Shown here piece by piece: positions 46,649 to 56,155 of a stretch of 64,000 nt of DNA; the first letter of the stretch is position 1, and each line of letters opens with the position of its first letter. The stretch comes from Pseudomonas putida (lineage in GTDB: Bacteria; Pseudomonadota; Gammaproteobacteria; Pseudomonadales; Pseudomonadaceae): NCBI RefSeq assembly GCF_028682175.1, contig NZ_JANHKS010000016.1:1-64000 (forward strand). Reading direction: 5' to 3'. A program made the position numbers and the translations under genes. Under the pieces are notes generated by a model. It did not search any database and was not told the origin of the DNA. It saw nothing but the letters and a program-made list of their open reading frames with translations.

Positions 46649-46649
46649 T

Positions 46650-46907
46650 TTAATTTTTCTCGAGCGCCCAAACGTCGCTTTCGATGCTTTCGAACCGCTC
46701 TTTCAAGTGCGCCTGAACATCGAAGATCGCTCGGTTGTAATAGTGCGGGGCAATTTCGCGAGTGAACAATTCAAGGATTTCGGCCGCTTCGAACGAACCC
46801 AGGTCCAGCTCGAAGCGATCCTCCATGAACCGCTTGATCTTGTGGCACGCCTCGCTCTCCTGTTCGGGAGTGAGGGTCAGGATCGGCGGCTTGTTCTTCT
46901 TGCTCAT
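46650..46907 (-). CDS. DUF2164 family protein in the his operon
   Basis: An 85-residue soluble protein: a charged start ([16 protein letters not shown]) then helical segments with KIKRFMEDRFELDLGSFEAA and LFTREIAPHYYNRAIFDVQ, the DUF2164 pattern. The start ATG overlaps the hisH stop codon (TAATG), which means translational coupling to hisH. Its function is unknown; it has no part in the known histidine pathway. Confidence 0.88.
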   Translation of the reverse strand: MSKKNKPPILTLTPEQESEACHKIKRFMEDRFELDLGSFEAAEILELFTREIAPHYYNRAIFDVQAHLKERFESIESDVWALEKN

Positions 46908-47545
46908 TACCAGCGACCGTCCCACGCGGCGAAGTTCTGCAGCAATTGCAGGCCATGGGTATGGCTCTTCTCGGGGTGGAACTGCACCGCAAAGCGCGAG
47001 CCGTCGGCCAGTGCGGCGGCGAAGTCGCGACCGTAGTGGCCACGTCCGACGATCTGACGCGGGTTCGGCGATTCGATGTAGTAGCTATGTACGAAATAGA
47101 ACCGCGCCTTGTCAGGAATGCCGTGCCACAGCGGGTGATCCACTGCCTGTGTCACTTCGTTCCAGCCCATGTGCGGGACTTTCAGGTGCTGGCCGTCTTC
47201 GTGCAGATCCTTGCCGAAGAAACGCACCTGGCCCGGGAACAGGCCGATGCAATCGACGCCGTCGTTCTCTTCGCTGCGGTCCATCAGCGCCTGCATGCCG
47301 ACGCAGATGCCGAGAAACGGACGGTCCTGGCTGACTTCGCGCACCAGGTCATCGAAGCCCAGACGGCGGATTTCAGCCATGCAGTCGCGGATCGCGCCCA
47401 CACCCGGAAACACGATGCGGTCGGCTTCACGGATCACGTCGGCGTCGCTGGTGATCAGCACACGGCCAGCGCCCACGTGCTCCAGGGCCTTGGCCACCGA
47501 GTGCAGATTACCCATGCCGTAGTCGATAACTGCAACCGTCTGCAT
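46907..47545 (-). CDS. hisH: Imidazole glycerol phosphate synthase glutaminase subunit HisH
   Basis: A 212-residue class I glutaminase that supplies ammonia to HisF. The nucleophile Cys is in [19 protein letters not shown], and the His-Glu pair in [20 protein letters not shown]; the N-terminus is [20 protein letters not shown] with the oxyanion region [12 protein letters not shown]. Its start overlaps the hisB stop as TAATG, and its stop overlaps the DUF2164 start in the same way. Confidence 0.97.
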   Translation of the reverse strand: MQTVAVIDYGMGNLHSVAKALEHVGAGRVLITSDADVIREADRIVFPGVGAIRDCMAEIRRLGFDDLVREVSQDRPFLGICVGMQALMDRSEENDGVDCIGLFPGQVRFFGKDLHEDGQHLKVPHMGWNEVTQAVDHPLWHGIPDKARFYFVHSYYIESPNPRQIVGRGHYGRDFAAALADGSRFAVQFHPEKSHTHGLQLLQNFAAWDGRW

Positions 47546-48138
47546 TACAGCACGCCCTTGGTCGAAGGCATTTGGCCTGCCATGCGGTCGTCGAGCTCGA
47601 CGGCCATGCGCAGCGCGCGACCGAACGCCTTGAACACGGTTTCGATCTGGTGGTGGGTGTTGTGGCCGCGCAGGTTGTCGATGTGCAGGGTGACGTTGGC
47701 GTGGTTGACGAAGCCCTGGAAGAACTCCTGGAACAGGTCCACGTCGAAGCCGCCCACGGTGGCGCGGGTGTACGGCACGTGCATCTGCAGGCCCGGACGG
47801 CCGGAGAAGTCGATCACCACGCGTGACAGCGCTTCATCGAGCGGCACATAGGCGTGGCCGTAGCGACGGATGCCTTTCTTGTCGCCGATGGCCTTGCTGA
47901 ACGCCTGGCCCAGCGTGATACCGACGTCTTCCACGGTGTGGTGGTCGTCGATTTCAAGGTCGCCTTTGCAATCGAGTTCGATGTCGATCAACCCGTGACG
48001 GGCGATCTGGTCGAGCATGTGTTCAAGAAAAGGCACACCGATATTGAATCGGGCCTTTCCGGTGCCATCCAGGTTGATCGAGGCTTTGACCTGGGTCTCC
48101 AGGGTGTCGCGCTCGACGAACGCCTTACGTTCGGCCAT
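47545..48138 (-). CDS. hisB: Imidazoleglycerol-phosphate dehydratase HisB
   Basis: A 197-residue monofunctional Mn2+ enzyme (no phosphatase domain, as usual in Pseudomonas) that turns IGP into imidazole acetol phosphate. Metal-binding motifs are [39 protein letters not shown], and [16 protein letters not shown]. The ATG at 48138 ([14 protein letters not shown]) is the family start, with GGAG seven bases upstream; the frame upstream to 48207 has no family match. It leads the his operon. Confidence 0.96.
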   Translation of the reverse strand: MAERKAFVERDTLETQVKASINLDGTGKARFNIGVPFLEHMLDQIARHGLIDIELDCKGDLEIDDHHTVEDVGITLGQAFSKAIGDKKGIRRYGHAYVPLDEALSRVVIDFSGRPGLQMHVPYTRATVGGFDVDLFQEFFQGFVNHANVTLHIDNLRGHNTHHQIETVFKAFGRALRMAVELDDRMAGQMPSTKGVL

Positions 48139-48272
48139 CACCAGCTCCGCAAAATCATTGGGCGAAAAGGCGGACATTATAGGCGTGTGGAGGGGAAACA
48201 GAAACACGAAGCGTGTTATGGGCGACGGAGAGAATCAGCGCGTTACGAAGATATACATGTCTGTACAAACAA

Positions 48273-48365
48273 CCTGTAGGAGTGAGCTTGCTCGCGATTG
48301 CGGTGTGTCATCGAGCATGTTCATCTCTGACACGACGCTATCGCGAGCAAGCTCACTCCTACAGG
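48273..48365. repeat. REP/REPIN-like palindrome, TGTAGGAGTGAGC class
   Basis: Arms CCTGTAGGAGTGAGCTTGCT and the complement; the core starts CGGTGTGTCATCGAGCATGT. It lies upstream of hisB, between the his operon and the MFS gene. Confidence 0.85.
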
Positions 48366-48380
48366 TCAGGGGTTAGCCAC

Positions 48381-48440
48381 CCCGTAGCAGCACGGCTTGC
48401 CCGCGGGAGCGATCTTGCAACCGCTACCGCAAGCAAGCCG
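48381..48440. repeat. Partial or diverged REP element, GTAGCAGCACGG class
   Basis: CCCGTAGCAGCACGGCTTGC then CCGCGGGAGCGATCTTGCAA and a poor right arm ACCGCAAGCAAGCCG. Adjacent to the complete element at 48273. Confidence 0.65.
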
Positions 48441-48451
48441 AAACCACCGGC

Positions 48452-50113
48452 TTAGTGGAACAACACCGCAGTCTTCTGCAGAGTGATCCACACGCCCCAC
48501 GCCAGGGGGATGCCCACTGCCAGCCAGGCCAGAACGGCCAGTGGCTTGGTGCTAGCGTCGGCTTTCCATTCCAGCGAAGTGGTGTGGTCAGCGCCTGCGT
48601 CGTGGCCGATGGCCTGTTCAGCCTTCAATTGCTCTTCGCTCATGAAGTACTTGTCCGCCACCGGACGCACCAGCATGTTGCAGATGAAACCCAGCACCAG
48701 CAGGCCGGCCAGGATGTACAGGGTGATGTCGTAGGCATCGGCACGGGCCACGCCGTGGCTCAGCTGATACTCACGCAGGTAGTTCACCAGCACCGGACCC
48801 AGCACTCCAGCGGCTGCCCAGGCAGTCAGCAGGCGACCGTGGATCGCGCCAACCATTTGCGTACCGAACAGGTCAGCCAGGTAAGCCGGAACGGTCGCGA
48901 AACCACCGCCGTACATCGACAGCACCACACAGAACGCCGCCACGAACAGCGCGACGCTGCCGATGTGGCTCAGGGTCGGTACCGAGGCGTAGAGCAGGAA
49001 GCCCAGGGCGAAGAACACGAAGTAGGTGGTCTTGCGGCCGATGTAGTCGGAGAACGACGCCCAGAAGAAACGACCGCCAATGTTGAACAGGCTCAACAGA
49101 CCGGTGAAGCCCGCAGCGATGGCCGCGATGGCCGCCAGTTGCGAGGCGTCCAGTTGACCGAAAGCCTGATCGGTGCCCAGCAGCTTGCCGCCGAACACTT
49201 CCTGCAACAGTGGCGAAGCCATGCCGAGGATGCCGATACCCGCCGAAACGTTCAGGCACAGTACCAGCCACACCAGACGGAACTGCGGAGTCTTCCAGGC
49301 CACGCTCACGTGCACGTGACGGCTGGTGACCATGGAGTTGTTGGCTTTCTTCGCCGGAGCGGTCCAGCCTTCAGGCTTCCAGCCGGTCGGTGGAACGCGG
49401 TACAGCAGGGCGCCGCCGATCATGAAGACGAAGTAGATCGCAGCCATGGCCACGAAGCTCTGCCATACGCCGACGCTTTCCGGGGTCGCGAAGTGGCTCA
49501 TCAGAGCGGTCGCCAGTGGAGCACCCACCATCGCGCCGCCGCCGAAGCCCATGATCGCCATACCGGTGGCCATCCCGCGTTTATCCGGGAACCACTTGAT
49601 CAGGGTCGAGACCGGCGAAATGTAGCCCAGGCCCAGACCGATACCGCCGATCACGCCCGAACCGATCCACATCAGCCAGATCTGGTGGGTATAGACACCC
49701 AGCGCCGAGATCAGCAGACCGCCACACCAGCACAGCGCCGAGACGACACCGGCCTTGCGCGGGCCTGCGTGTTCCAGCCAGCCACCCCAGATCGCTGCCG
49801 AGCAGCCCAGGAAGATGAAGAACAGGGTGTAGATCCAGCCGAGCATCGAGATCGGCCAGTCACAGCTGGACGAGAAGATCTGCTCGAAGAAGCCCATGTC
49901 CGGCGCGCAGGCGACAGCCGTCTTGATGCCGATTGCCTTGGACAGCGGCAACCAGAACACCGAGAAGCCGTAGGCCATGCCGATACACAGGTGAATTGCC
50001 AGCGCAGCCGGCGGAACCATCCAGCGGTTGAACCCGCTTTTGGCAATGATACGTTCTTTGGACAAGAACGCAGGCTGGGCGTTGGATGCACCCAGAGCAG
50101 CATTTGAACTCAT
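48452..50113 (-). CDS. MFS transporter of the oxalate/formate antiporter (OFA) family
   Basis: A 553-residue major facilitator with 12 or more membrane helices. OFA-type phrases are IHLCIGMAYGFSVFWLPLSK, WIGSGVIGGIGLGLGYISPV, STLIKWFPDKRGMATGMAIM and GFGGGAMVGAPLAT. The cytoplasmic loop in the middle and the soluble segment DKYFMSEEQLKAEQAIGHDA are typical of larger Pseudomonas members, which are often annotated as monocarboxylate transporters. The substrate cannot be read. The ATG at 50113 (MSSNAALGASNAQ) has GGGGG nine bases upstream; the frame continues to 50191 without character. Confidence 0.85.
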   Translation of the reverse strand: MSSNAALGASNAQPAFLSKERIIAKSGFNRWMVPPAALAIHLCIGMAYGFSVFWLPLSKAIGIKTAVACAPDMGFFEQIFSSSCDWPISMLGWIYTLFFIFLGCSAAIWGGWLEHAGPRKAGVVSALCWCGGLLISALGVYTHQIWLMWIGSGVIGGIGLGLGYISPVSTLIKWFPDKRGMATGMAIMGFGGGAMVGAPLATALMSHFATPESVGVWQSFVAMAAIYFVFMIGGALLYRVPPTGWKPEGWTAPAKKANNSMVTSRHVHVSVAWKTPQFRLVWLVLCLNVSAGIGILGMASPLLQEVFGGKLLGTDQAFGQLDASQLAAIAAIAAGFTGLLSLFNIGGRFFWASFSDYIGRKTTYFVFFALGFLLYASVPTLSHIGSVALFVAAFCVVLSMYGGGFATVPAYLADLFGTQMVGAIHGRLLTAWAAAGVLGPVLVNYLREYQLSHGVARADAYDITLYILAGLLVLGFICNMLVRPVADKYFMSEEQLKAEQAIGHDAGADHTTSLEWKADASTKPLAVLAWLAVGIPLAWGVWITLQKTAVLFH

Positions 50114-50593
50114 TGTTTTGCCCCCATTTTTAGTTGTGCCACGCAAGAACTCCGGCAATGCATCTACCACCCCTCTTGACGCCGCAAGCATCGGGAGTTT
50201 TATCGGCAGAAAGCCTCATTACGTGACAATTCGACGCAGCGGGCGCTGCGACGGGCGAGAGATTACCACCGCACAGGTGACATAAATCAATTAGCCACTA
50301 CCTTTTTTATGCCGTTCGTCATCGCTCAAGCCGACCGCCCTCTACAATTGGGTGGAATCACCGGCACGTAGCAGCACGGCTTGCCGGCGGGAGCGCTCTG
50401 GGGGACGCCACCCGCCGGCAAGCCATGCTGCTACCCACAGCATAGTGCGCCGGAATCAGTGCACTTCCCCGCTGTCGGATTTTCTGCGTACATTCCCCTG
50501 CAACCGCGCAAGGCCGATCAAGGCCCGGCGCCTGCGTGAGAACGCTATACTCGCGGGCTAAATTTTGAACGACACGATTACAAGGACTCGCCC
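50114..50593. other. Divergent intergenic region of the MFS and asmA genes
   Basis: The 480 bases contain a shortened REP element (50368-50434) and no credible gene. The part before asmA (from about 50435) holds its promoter; CAAGGACTCGCCC precedes the ATG. No clear operator is seen. Confidence 0.6.
50368..50434. repeat. Shortened REP/REPIN-like element, GTAGCAGCACGG class
   Basis: GTAGCAGCACGGCTTGCCGG CGGGAGCG at the left and CCCGCCGGCAAGCCATGCTG CTAC at the right, with a loop of only about 10 bases. The usual GGTGTGTCA core is missing. Confidence 0.8.
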
Positions 50594-52822
50594 ATGAAAG
50601 CGTTCGGCAAAATCCTGGGACTATTCATTCTCGGGCTGTTGCTGATCATCGTGGCTCTCGGCTTTGCCTTGACCCATCTGTTTGATCCCAACGACTACAA
50701 AGACGAGATTCGTAAACTGGCCCGCGACCGCGCGCACGTCGAGCTGACCCTCAACGGCGACATCGGCTGGAGCCTGTTCCCCTGGCTGGGCCTTGAGCTG
50801 CACGACGCCAGCATCGCCACGCTGAACGAGCCGACCAAACCGTTCGCCGACCTTACGATGCTCGGCCTCTCGGTGCGCGTGCTGCCCTTGCTGCGCAAGG
50901 AAGTGCAGATGAGTGACGTGCGGGTCGAAGGCCTGAACCTGACCCTGACCCGTGACGAAAACGGCCACGGCAACTGGGAAGACATCGGCAAGGTGCCGCC
51001 CAAACCGGTCGATCCGGCCCAGCCTGCGCCCGCCCCGGCGCCCGAGAGCACGGCCGATACCGCCAAGCCGGAACGAACCTGGCAGCCGCTCAAACTGGAC
51101 ATTGACAGCCTGACCGTGAACAACGCCCGGGTCGATTTCAATGACATGCAGAAAGCCCGGCAATTCACCGCCGAAAGCATTCAGCTGAGCACCGGGCCTG
51201 TGCATAACGCCACTGACATCCCGGTCAAGCTGACCGCATTCCTGAGCACCAACCAGCCAGTGGTGCGCACCAAGACCGAATTGACCGGCAAGCTGCGCTT
51301 CGACCGCGCGCTCAAGCGCTACCAGTTCGATGACATGCGCCTCTCCGGCGAAGCGGCGGGCGATCCGCTGCAGGGCAAGACCCTGACGTTCTCGGCCCAG
51401 GGCCAGTTGCTGGCAGACATGACGGCCAACGTTGCCGAGTGGACCAACCTGAAGCTCTCGGCCAACCAGTTGCGCGCCATCGGCGAGCTGCACGTGCGTG
51501 ACCTGGACAAGGCCCCGCAACTGAGCGGCGGCCTGTCCATCGCCCAGTTCAACCTGCGCGATTTCCTCGACAGCGTCGGCCAACCCGCGCCAGCGCTGGG
51601 TGACGGCAGCCTGACCAAACTGGAAATGGTCACCCGACTGGCCGCCAGCCAGAACAGTGTGTCGCTGGATGACCTGACGCTGAAGGTCGATGACAGCACC
51701 TTCACCGGCCACGTCGCGGTGGAAGACTTCGCCAAACAGTCGCTGCGCCTGCAACTCAAGGCCGACACTTTCAATGCCGACCGCTATCGTCCGCCGCAAA
51801 GCGAGCAGTCGAAAGCCGCCGGCGCTGCGCGCAAATCCGAAGTCCAGAGCGGCGAAGCCCAGGCACTGGCTGCATCCGGCACCACGCCGCTGCCCAACGA
51901 GCCGACCCAGCAAGCCTGGAGCGACGCACGGCTGCTGCCGATCGAGCGCCTGCGCAAACTGGATGTGGACGCGGACCTGAACTTCGGCAAGCTGACCATC
52001 GAAAAACTGCCGATCCAGAACGCCGTGCTCAAGACCACCGCGCTCGATGGCGTGGTGACGGTGGACAGCCTGCGCGGCGATCTCTACAACGGCAATTTCG
52101 AAGTCAAAGGCAACCTCGACGTGCGCCCGGATGTGCCGCTGGCGGCCGTGCAGACGCGCATCACCAAGGTGCCGGTGGAGCACTTCATCCAGAGCCAGGG
52201 CACCACCCCGCCCCTGCGCGGCCTGTTGAACCTCAACAGCAACGTCACCGCCAAGGGCAACAGCCAGAAAGCACTGGTCGAAAGCCTCAACGGCACCGCC
52301 AGCTTCGCCCTGAACGACGGCGTGCTGGTCAATGCCAACCTCGAACAGCAGCTGTGCCGTGGCATCTCCACGCTCAACCGCAAGACCTTGAGCGGCGAGC
52401 CGCGGGGCAAGGACACGCCGTTCCAGCAGCTCAACGGCAACCTGGTGTTCCGCAACGGCGTGGCCAGCAACCCGGACCTGAAAGTCCGCACCCCGGGCCT
52501 GACCGTCAACGGCGATGGCGACATCGACCTGCGCGTGATGGGCATGAACTACCGCATCGGCGTCATCATCGAAGGCGACAAGAGCGACATGCCGGACCCG
52601 GCCTGCGAGGTAAACCCGCGCTTCGTCGGCATCGAATGGCCGGTCCTGTGCCGCGGCCCACTTGAACTGGGCGCCAAGGCCTGCCGCCTGGACAACGAAG
52701 GCCTGGGCAAGGTCGCCGCGAAAATGGCCGGCGACCGGATTGGCGACAAGATCGACGAAAAACTCGGTGACAAGGTCAGTCCCGAGCTCAAGGATGCGCT
52801 CAAGGGATTGTTCAAGCGCTGA
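50594..52822 (+). CDS. AsmA family protein
   Basis: A 742-residue inner-membrane-anchored, periplasm-facing protein. The anchor is at about residues 8-27 ([20 protein letters not shown]), followed by the AsmA N-terminal pattern [40 protein letters not shown] and a large beta-rich domain, then FASLNG-like [24 protein letters not shown]. Proteins of this family are now thought to bridge inner and outer membranes for phospholipid transport. A proline-alanine linker is visible near residues 135-155. AAGGA lies nine bases before the start. Confidence 0.93.
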   Translation: MKAFGKILGLFILGLLLIIVALGFALTHLFDPNDYKDEIRKLARDRAHVELTLNGDIGWSLFPWLGLELHDASIATLNEPTKPFADLTMLGLSVRVLPLLRKEVQMSDVRVEGLNLTLTRDENGHGNWEDIGKVPPKPVDPAQPAPAPAPESTADTAKPERTWQPLKLDIDSLTVNNARVDFNDMQKARQFTAESIQLSTGPVHNATDIPVKLTAFLSTNQPVVRTKTELTGKLRFDRALKRYQFDDMRLSGEAAGDPLQGKTLTFSAQGQLLADMTANVAEWTNLKLSANQLRAIGELHVRDLDKAPQLSGGLSIAQFNLRDFLDSVGQPAPALGDGSLTKLEMVTRLAASQNSVSLDDLTLKVDDSTFTGHVAVEDFAKQSLRLQLKADTFNADRYRPPQSEQSKAAGAARKSEVQSGEAQALAASGTTPLPNEPTQQAWSDARLLPIERLRKLDVDADLNFGKLTIEKLPIQNAVLKTTALDGVVTVDSLRGDLYNGNFEVKGNLDVRPDVPLAAVQTRITKVPVEHFIQSQGTTPPLRGLLNLNSNVTAKGNSQKALVESLNGTASFALNDGVLVNANLEQQLCRGISTLNRKTLSGEPRGKDTPFQQLNGNLVFRNGVASNPDLKVRTPGLTVNGDGDIDLRVMGMNYRIGVIIEGDKSDMPDPACEVNPRFVGIEWPVLCRGPLELGAKACRLDNEGLGKVAAKMAGDRIGDKIDEKLGDKVSPELKDALKGLFKR

Positions 52823-52852
52823 GCAGGAACACATCTGCGGGCACGATAAGGT

Positions 52853-52945
52853 CCGTAGCAGCACGGCTTGCCGGCGGGAGCGGTGTGTCAGTCAACTCAT
52901 CAGTGGCTGACACACCGCTCCCGCCGGCAAGCCGTGCTGCTACGG
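52853..52945. repeat. REP/REPIN-like palindrome, GTAGCAGCACGG class
   Basis: Arms CCGTAGCAGCACGGCTTGCC and the complement, core GTCAACTCATCAGTGGC. It lies between asmA and mutY, which are on the same strand. Confidence 0.88.
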
Positions 52946-52986
52946 ATGCTCGGCGCCGCACTCACCCTTTGAACACCGGAACCACG

Positions 52987-54054
52987 ATGCAACCCGAGCA
53001 GTTCTCCACAGCCGTCCTTGACTGGTACGACCGTCACGGCCGCCACGACCTACCTTGGCAACACGACATCACGCCCTACCGTGTCTGGGTGTCGGAAATC
53101 ATGCTGCAACAGACCCAGGTCAGCACCGTGCTGGGTTATTTCGACCGCTTCATGGACGCCCTGCCCACCGTCAGGGCGCTGGCCGAGGCGCCGGAAGACG
53201 AAGTGCTGCACCTGTGGACCGGCCTGGGCTACTACACCCGCGCCCGCAACCTGCAAAAGGCCGCGAAGATCGTCGTGGAAGAGCACGGCGGCGAATTCCC
53301 CCGTGACGTCGAAAAGCTCACCGAGCTGCCCGGCATCGGCCTGTCCACTGCTGGTGCTATCGCCAGCATCAGCATGGGCCTGCGCGCGCCGATTCTGGAT
53401 GGCAACGTCAAACGCGTTCTGGCGCGCTTCACAGCCCAGGAAGGCTATCCGGGCGAGCCCAAGGTCGCGAAACAGATGTGGGCGACCGCCGAGCGGTTCA
53501 CACCCCACAGCCGGGTCAATCACTACACTCAAGCGATGATGGACCTGGGCGCCACCCTCTGCACCCGCAGCAAACCCAGCTGCCTGCTCTGCCCGCTGGA
53601 GCGCGGCTGCGAAGCCCACATGCTCGGCCAGGAAACCCGCTACCCGGTGCCCAAGCCGCGCAAGGCCGTGCCGCAGAAGCGCACCCTGATGCCAATGTTC
53701 GCCAACCGCGACGGCGAGATCCTGCTTTACCGTCGCCCCTCCACCGGCCTGTGGGGCGGCCTCTGGAGCCTGCCGGAGCTGGACAACTTCGGCGACGTGC
53801 AGCACCTGGCCGACCAGCACGCACTGGATGTCGCCGGCCATCAGCCGCTGCCTGGACTGGTCCACACTTTCAGCCACTTCCAGTTGACCATCGAGCCCTG
53901 GCTTGTGCGCGTGCAGCAGACCGCCCATCACGTGGCCGAGGACGACTGGCTCTGGTATAACCTCGCCACCCCGCCGCGCCTGGGGCTGGCCGCCCCGGTG
54001 AAGAAGCTGCTGCAAAACGCAGCCGACGTATTGAATGCAGGAGAGTCGCCATGA
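52987..54054 (+). CDS. mutY: A/G-specific adenine glycosylase MutY
   Basis: A 355-residue base-excision enzyme that removes adenine paired with 8-oxoguanine. The N-terminal helix-hairpin-helix domain has [20 protein letters not shown] (catalytic Glu in SEIMLQQT), [16 protein letters not shown] and the Asp in [11 protein letters not shown]; the 4Fe-4S cluster is held by four Cys in [17 protein letters not shown]. The C-terminal NUDIX-like domain ([20 protein letters not shown]) recognises 8-oxoG. The ATG at 52987 is downstream of a REP element; the frame upstream reads into that repeat. Confidence 0.97.
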   Translation: MQPEQFSTAVLDWYDRHGRHDLPWQHDITPYRVWVSEIMLQQTQVSTVLGYFDRFMDALPTVRALAEAPEDEVLHLWTGLGYYTRARNLQKAAKIVVEEHGGEFPRDVEKLTELPGIGLSTAGAIASISMGLRAPILDGNVKRVLARFTAQEGYPGEPKVAKQMWATAERFTPHSRVNHYTQAMMDLGATLCTRSKPSCLLCPLERGCEAHMLGQETRYPVPKPRKAVPQKRTLMPMFANRDGEILLYRRPSTGLWGGLWSLPELDNFGDVQHLADQHALDVAGHQPLPGLVHTFSHFQLTIEPWLVRVQQTAHHVAEDDWLWYNLATPPRLGLAAPVKKLLQNAADVLNAGESP

Positions 54055-54323
54055 CCCGCACCGTAATGTGCCGCAAGTACAAAGAAGAACTGCCTGGCCT
54101 TGAGCGCCCACCCTATCCGGGCGCCAAGGGCGAAGACATCTACAACCACGTTTCGCAGAAAGCCTGGGCCGACTGGCAGAAACACCAGACCCTGCTCATC
54201 AACGAGCGCCGCCTGAACATGATGAACGCCGAAGACCGCAAGTTCCTCCAGACCGAGATGGACAAATACCTCTCCGGCGAGGAATACGCCAAGGCCGAAG
54301 GCTACGTTCCACCGTCCGAATGA
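54051..54323 (+). CDS. yggX: Oxidative damage protection / Fe-trafficking protein YggX
   Basis: A 90-residue protein of the YggX family: [20 protein letters not shown] then [20 protein letters not shown] and [20 protein letters not shown]. It has one Cys near the N-terminus and protects Fe-S clusters from oxidation, probably by handling labile iron. Its start overlaps the mutY stop by four bases (ATGA); the pairing with an Fe-S DNA repair enzyme is conserved in gammaproteobacteria. Confidence 0.96.
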   Translation: MTRTVMCRKYKEELPGLERPPYPGAKGEDIYNHVSQKAWADWQKHQTLLINERRLNMMNAEDRKFLQTEMDKYLSGEEYAKAEGYVPPSE

Positions 54324-54386
54324 CCCCGTTCAGAAGGCGTCAAACGTAAGCGAAGGAAATAATTCGATTTTTTTTCAAAAACTTTC

Positions 54387-54415
54387 TTGACGACCTCCTG
54401 AAAAACACGTTTAAT
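54387..54415 (+). promoter_or_regulatory. Sigma-70 promoter of tRNA-Phe
   Basis: TTGACG (54387-54392), 17 bases, TTTAAT (54410-54415). A GC-rich discriminator (GCGCCCC) follows, typical of growth-rate- and stringently controlled stable RNA promoters. Confidence 0.85.
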
Positions 54416-54425
54416 GCGCCCCGTT

Positions 54426-54501
54426 GCCCAGATAGCTCAGTCGGTAGAGCAGGGGATTGAAAATCCCCGTGTCGGCGGTTCGATTCCGTCTCTGGGCACC
54501 A
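54426..54501 (+). tRNA. tRNA-Phe (anticodon GAA)
   Basis: A 76-base cloverleaf: acceptor GCCCAGA/TCTGGGC, D-arm TAGCTCAGTCGGTAGAGCA, anticodon stem-loop GGGGATTGAAAATCCCC, T-arm GGCGGTTCGATTCCGTC, with CCA encoded. A terminator follows. Confidence 0.98.
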
Positions 54502-54508
54502 AATACCG

Positions 54509-54543
54509 AAAAACCCCTGCATCGAAAGATTCAGGGGTTTTTT
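54509..54543 (+). terminator. Rho-independent terminator of tRNA-Phe
   Basis: AAAACCCCTG, an 11-12-base loop, CAGGGGTTTTTT. Starts 8 bases after the CCA end. Confidence 0.93.
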
Positions 54544-54825
54544 ATTGGGCGCGATTCGGCAATTGAATCCGCCGATGCCGGAGCTGGCCCTCTGGACTGA
54601 ATTTTGTAGGAAGCTTTGGGCTGGAGCGGTAACCACTTCCATCCCTGCCGTCAGACCTGTCTGAATTTCTCAGCCCACCCCGCGAAACGATCCTGCCCGC
54701 CGCCATCTGGCCTATAGTCCAGCCCTGTGACCCGGCTCTCTGGCCTTCAAATCCGAACCAGGATCAATTGACATCAGATGCAAGCAGAACCTAACGTCGA
54801 GCCATCCCAACCAAGGAAGCTATTC

Positions 54826-55290
54826 ATGGCTGCCAGCACAGCAAATGGAGTCGCAGACTACCTTTTGTGGTTTGCCAAAGAGCATGGCGATCTGCTGACC
54901 CCCTTGAAACTGCAGAAACTGATGTTCTACGCAGACGCGTGGCACATGGTCATGCATGAGGGCGAAGAGCTGATAGGTGCACCTTTCGAGGCATGGGTGC
55001 ATGGCCCGGTCCACCGGGAAACCTATGTCCGGTTCAGCGTGCACAAGTGGAACCCCATACCCTGTGACGCCGAAAAGCCGGACCTCCCGGCGCAGGTGCA
55101 AGCCTTTCTGAACGATGTCTACCAGGTGTTCGGCGGGTTTTCTGCATACGAGCTGGAGCAACTGACCCATCAGGAAACACCCTGGAAGGCTGCACGAGGC
55201 AATCTCCCCCTTGATGCCAGCTGCACTGCACCTATCGACAAGGCTCTGACCTGCGCCTTCTACACAGAGATGTCGCGCACCGAACACTAA
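54826..55290 (+). CDS. Panacea (SocA/DUF4065-like) domain protein, candidate antitoxin
   Basis: A 154-residue protein whose first two thirds match the Panacea/SocA domain: GVADYLLWFAKEHGDLLTPL, KLQKLMFYADAWHMVMHEGE, ELIGAPFEAWVHGPVHRETY. Proteins with this domain occur beside many unrelated toxins and can neutralise them. I chose the ATG at 54826 because AAGGA lies nine bases upstream; an in-frame ATG at 54778 would add 16 residues. A small gene follows after a 9-base gap with its own ribosome-binding site, which is the usual two-gene layout. Confidence 0.82.
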   Translation: MAASTANGVADYLLWFAKEHGDLLTPLKLQKLMFYADAWHMVMHEGEELIGAPFEAWVHGPVHRETYVRFSVHKWNPIPCDAEKPDLPAQVQAFLNDVYQVFGGFSAYELEQLTHQETPWKAARGNLPLDASCTAPIDKALTCAFYTEMSRTEH

Positions 55291-55299
55291 GGAGCAGTG

Positions 55300-55506
55300 A
55301 TGAGGGCAGGACGCCTACCCAAGCCGGACTCTCCGATTCGCGCCGGCATCCCTGCCCACCTGAACGAACAATTGCGCAGCAGCACCCCCTTCCAGTTTGC
55401 CGTGAGCGCCAATCTCCACGGACGCATCCATGGCTTTTTTGTCGATCACGTATTCTTTGTAGTCTGGCTGGATCCCGATCACTGTCTCTATCCGGGAAGA
55501 AAGTGA
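55300..55506 (+). CDS. Small protein downstream of the Panacea gene, candidate toxin
   Basis: A 68-residue protein starting at ATG 55300 with GGAG eight bases upstream (a GTG one codon earlier is possible). It has a basic, proline-rich start (MRAGRLPKPDSPIRAG) and a compact C-terminus HGFFVDHVFFVVWLDPDHCL ending in YPGRK. That aromatic WLDPDH ending recalls small unassigned partners of SocA/Panacea genes, but I know no tested relative. It is probably co-transcribed with the antitoxin candidate. Function is inferred from context only. Confidence 0.55.
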   Translation: MRAGRLPKPDSPIRAGIPAHLNEQLRSSTPFQFAVSANLHGRIHGFFVDHVFFVVWLDPDHCLYPGRK

Positions 55507-55570
55507 ATACAATATGCGCCCGATAACCCCGGGCCATGAAAATGGCTGCACCAGACAAGGAACTGCCGTC

Positions 55571-56065
55571 ATGGCCTCCCCAGACAAACAGCAAAAGCGC
55601 GCCCAGCGGGCCAAAGCCAAGGCCAAGCAAAACCGTTCGGGCAAGGGCAAGCCGAGCACGGTCCATCCGGTGCTCAATCACGCCTTTGTCGATGAGCCGT
55701 TCGACGACGTCGCCATTGACCTCTCGACCTTCGACTTCAAGGACATCGAAGAGAACGGCTTCGACCCTGCCGACTTCGACGACCTGTTCGAGGCCATGAA
55801 AAAAGGCGAGGCGGTCAGTCTGCTGGCGATGTGTGTGGTGTTCCTGCAATACCCGGTGCTGGAACTGGTCATCGCCGAGGAAGACGAAGAGCCGGCCACC
55901 GATTTCATGATGGGCCTGCTGATTACTTATCGCGGGATCTTCCACGACGAAGACGAAGACACCGCCGTGGAATGGATTGGCAGCGATGCCTTCCAGAAAG
56001 CCTACGGCGAAGCGTCGCAGATTCTTGAAAAGAAGAACGCGCGGGACACGAACCGTCGCTTCTGA
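55571..56065 (+). CDS. Conserved hypothetical acidic protein
   Basis: A 164-residue soluble protein. The first 30 residues are very basic and Lys/Gln/Ala-rich (SPDKQQKRAQRAKAKAKQNR), and the rest is acidic with Asp/Glu clusters (FDFKDIEENGFDPADFDDLF; AEEDEEPATDFM). No family with a known role is recognised. The ATG at 55571 was chosen because it opens the basic tail typical of such proteins; the frame upstream is less plausible. No catalytic motif is seen. Confidence 0.72.
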   Translation: MASPDKQQKRAQRAKAKAKQNRSGKGKPSTVHPVLNHAFVDEPFDDVAIDLSTFDFKDIEENGFDPADFDDLFEAMKKGEAVSLLAMCVVFLQYPVLELVIAEEDEEPATDFMMGLLITYRGIFHDEDEDTAVEWIGSDAFQKAYGEASQILEKKNARDTNRRF

Positions 56066-56091
56066 AAGATTTTTGATTTACATGACCCGCA

Positions 56092-56155
56092 TCAAAACGG
56101 TAGCTTTGCGCCACTACGAGAATGCAATTCCTTCTCACTAAGGCTACCGTTTTGA
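56092..56155. promoter_or_regulatory. Inverted repeat at the cytochrome b561 start
   Basis: TCAAAACGGTAGC (56092-56104) and GCTACCGTTTTGA (56143-56155) are perfect 13-base arms, 38 bases apart. The spacer contains the ATG at 56122 and the right arm overlaps the TTG at 56152, so the element spans both possible starts of the cytochrome gene. It could be an operator pair or an mRNA hairpin. Confidence 0.5.

Noticed and set aside
50621..52864. 747-codon open frame antisense to asmA
   Set aside because: Shadow frame; AsmA on the plus strand has clear family motifs, a start signal and a membrane anchor.
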